6,430 nucleotides of DNA from a bacterium. Its GTDB lineage: Bacteria > Planctomycetota > UBA1135 > UBA2386. The notes below the pieces were generated by a model. The model was not told the origin of the DNA. It searched no databases and saw only the letters and a program-made list of their open reading frames with translations. The stretch spans positions 1 to 6,430 of the forward strand of contig DRKG01000468.1 in the NCBI GenBank assembly GCA_011051855.1, given 5' to 3'. Shown in pieces: positions 5,115 through 6,430 of this stretch (position 1 is the first letter of the stretch; each line of letters begins with the position of its first letter). The translations under genes and the position numbers were made by a program.

Positions 5115-6430
5115 TCACCGCAACAACAACTCCAGATCCTCGCGCGTCAGGTCCTGTAGCAGCGAACGCTCGCTGCCCAGCACGGCCTCGACCAGGGCGC
5201 GCTTTCTGTCCTGCAGTTCGAGCACGCGCTCCTCGACGGTGCCGCGGCACGCCAGGCGGTAGGCGTGCACGGTGCGCTGCTGGCCGATGCGGTGGCTGCG
5301 GTCGATGGCCTGCTGTTCGACGGCGGGGTTCCACCACGGGTCGAGCAGGAACACGTAGTCGGCGGCTGTCAGATTGAGGCCGGTGCCGCCGGCCTTGAGG
5401 CTGATCAAGAACACCGCGCAGTCGGGGTCGGTCTGGAAGCGGTCGACCTTCTCCTGCCGACGGCGGGTGCGGCCGTCGAGCCGGTCGAACGTGATGTCCG
5501 CCTTGCGCAGCTCGGCGGCGAGCAGATCGAGCAGTTGCACGAACTGCGAGAACACGAGCACCTTGTGGCCTTCGTCGGCCAGTTCGGTCAACCGCGGCAA
5601 CAGCTCGGCGAACTTCGCACTGGCGGCGGCGCGGCGGCGCTTGTCGACCAACCCTTCGTGGCACGCCGCCTGGCGCAGCCGCAGCAGCGCCTCGAGCGCG
5701 ACGAACCGCATCTCGTCATCCTGGACCTGGTCGGGGTCGAGCAACTGCGCCCGGTAGTGGTCGCGCAACTCGTCGTAGTGCCGGCGCTGCGGCCCCTCGA
5801 GATCGCACCACAGCACCTGTTCGACCTTCTCGGGCAGATCGGTCAGCACCTGCTGCTTCGTGCGCCGCAGCATGACCGGCCGGAGCGCGCGCTGGATCAG
5901 CTCGCGGTTCGCGTCGGCGATCTCGGGGGTGCGGTCGCCGGCGAACAGCTCGCGGAACGACCGCAGCCGACCGAGCATGCCTGGATTCAGGAACTCGAAC
6001 AGCGACCACAGTTCGCCGAGGTGGTTCTCGACCGGCGTGCCGGTCAGTGCCAGCCGGTGCTCGGCGCGCAGCAGGCGCACCGCCTTGGCGGTCTGACTGG
6101 TCGCGTTCTTGATCGCCTGCGCCTCGTCGAGCACGACCGTGTCGAAGCGGCGCTGCTGCTCCTCGAACCGCGGCGCGTCGGTGCGCAGCAGGCCGTAGGT
6201 CGTCAACACCAGATCGAACGACGCCAGCTCCTCGCCGTCGTTCGCCCAGCGGTCGGTGTGATCGAACGCGAGCACCCGCAGATCCGGCGTGAAGCGCTCG
6301 GCCTCGAGGCGCCAGTTGGCCAACACCGAACGCGGCGCGACCAGCAGACACGGCAGACGGTCGGCGCGCTTGATCCGCCGCCGATACCGCTGCAGATGGG
6401 CGAGCACCTGCACGGTCTTGCCGAGCCCCA
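5115..6430 (-). CDS. SNF2-family DEAD/DEAH-box helicase, C-terminal part (5' end outside window)
   Basis: This is an ATP-driven double-stranded DNA translocase of the SNF2/HepA class. The window shows its last 437 residues; the first visible are GLGKT, the end of Walker A (DxMGLGKT). Then follow, counted from that Gly: motif Ia LLVAPRSVLANW (28-39), motif II DEAQ (101-104), motif III LTGTPVEN (128-135), the SNF2 linker, and the second RecA-like domain with KVLVFSQF (289-296), motif V SLKAGGTGLNL (343-353) and motif VI QAIDRSHRIGQ (383-393). All catalytic motifs in view are intact, and the protein ends about 40 residues after the second domain, as in bacterial relatives. Those relatives usually carry several hundred N-terminal residues, sometimes with a SWIM zinc finger; that part cannot be seen. 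Likely role is remodelling of protein-DNA or RNA polymerase-DNA complexes; the exact function is not determined by these motifs. Confidence 0.93.
   Translation of the reverse strand, partial: GLGKTVQVLAHLQRYRRRIKRADRLPCLLVAPRSVLANWRLEAERFTPDLRVLAFDHTDRWANDGEELASFDLVLTTYGLLRTDAPRFEEQQRRFDTVVLDEAQAIKNATSQTAKAVRLLRAEHRLALTGTPVENHLGELWSLFEFLNPGMLGRLRSFRELFAGDRTPEIADANRELIQRALRPVMLRRTKQQVLTDLPEKVEQVLWCDLEGPQRRHYDELRDHYRAQLLDPDQVQDDEMRFVALEALLRLRQAACHEGLVDKRRRAAASAKFAELLPRLTELADEGHKVLVFSQFVQLLDLLAAELRKADITFDRLDGRTRRRQEKVDRFQTDPDCAVFLISLKAGGTGLNLTAADYVFLLDPWWNPAVEQQAIDRSHRIGQQRTVHAYRLACRGTVEERVLELQDRKRALVEAVLGSERSLLQDLTREDLELLLR

Noticed and set aside
5118..5133. CAACAACAACT stretch as a fourth copy of the repeat unit
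   Set aside because: Only about 9 nt match; it encodes the Leu-Leu-Leu run at the C-terminus of the helicase, and the GTAC/GAACC part is missing.

Overview
The window is very GC-rich (roughly two-thirds G+C by eye) with dense, short-spaced genes. It carries a clear RsmJ-type 16S rRNA methyltransferase, a family best known from gammaproteobacteria, and a lipoprotein with a Lol-type sorting signal. Together these point to a high-GC gammaproteobacterium or a close relative. This placement is an inference from gene content, not a database match.

Layout, left to right. (1) Positions 1-47 hold what looks like the right half of a palindromic repeat cut by the window edge. (2) Positions 67-2737 hold three genes of a sugar-polymer type: a small SAM-dependent methyltransferase (+), a family-2 glycosyltransferase (-) and a family-4 glycosyltransferase (+). 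Genes of this kind typically build or decorate cell-surface polysaccharide, but no substrate can be read from the sequence. (3) Positions 2715-3263 encode an XRE-type HTH regulator (-) with an unrecognised C-terminal half. It is divergent from rsmJ (+, 3511-4233), with a 247-bp AT-richer intergenic region between them. (4) Positions 4243-4332 hold a 90-bp near-perfect inverted repeat that fills the gap between rsmJ and the converging lipoprotein gene (4332-4913, -). (5) Positions 4914-5114 are intergenic, with several hairpins and a coding-like scrap resembling the 3' end of an outer-membrane protein gene. (6) From 5115 to beyond the right edge lies the C-terminal catalytic part of a SNF2-family helicase (-), cut just inside its Walker A motif.

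The most unusual features are structural. Gene orientation flips at almost every junction (+,-,+,-,+,-,-). Two of the three convergent pairs overlap at their 3' ends, by 43 and 23 bp, and each overlap contains or abuts a potential hairpin. The third convergent junction is filled by the 90-bp inverted-repeat element. A 28-nt unit occurs three times in the window (20-47, 4243-4270, 4305-4332) with only three variable positions. Its inverted pairing around a 34-nt spacer resembles REP/BIME/REPIN elements, and it is the best candidate here for something undescribed.

The genes do not form one operon. They are better read as several short transcription units: surface glycan genes, a regulator next to a ribosome-modification gene, and a lipoprotein downstream of a helicase.
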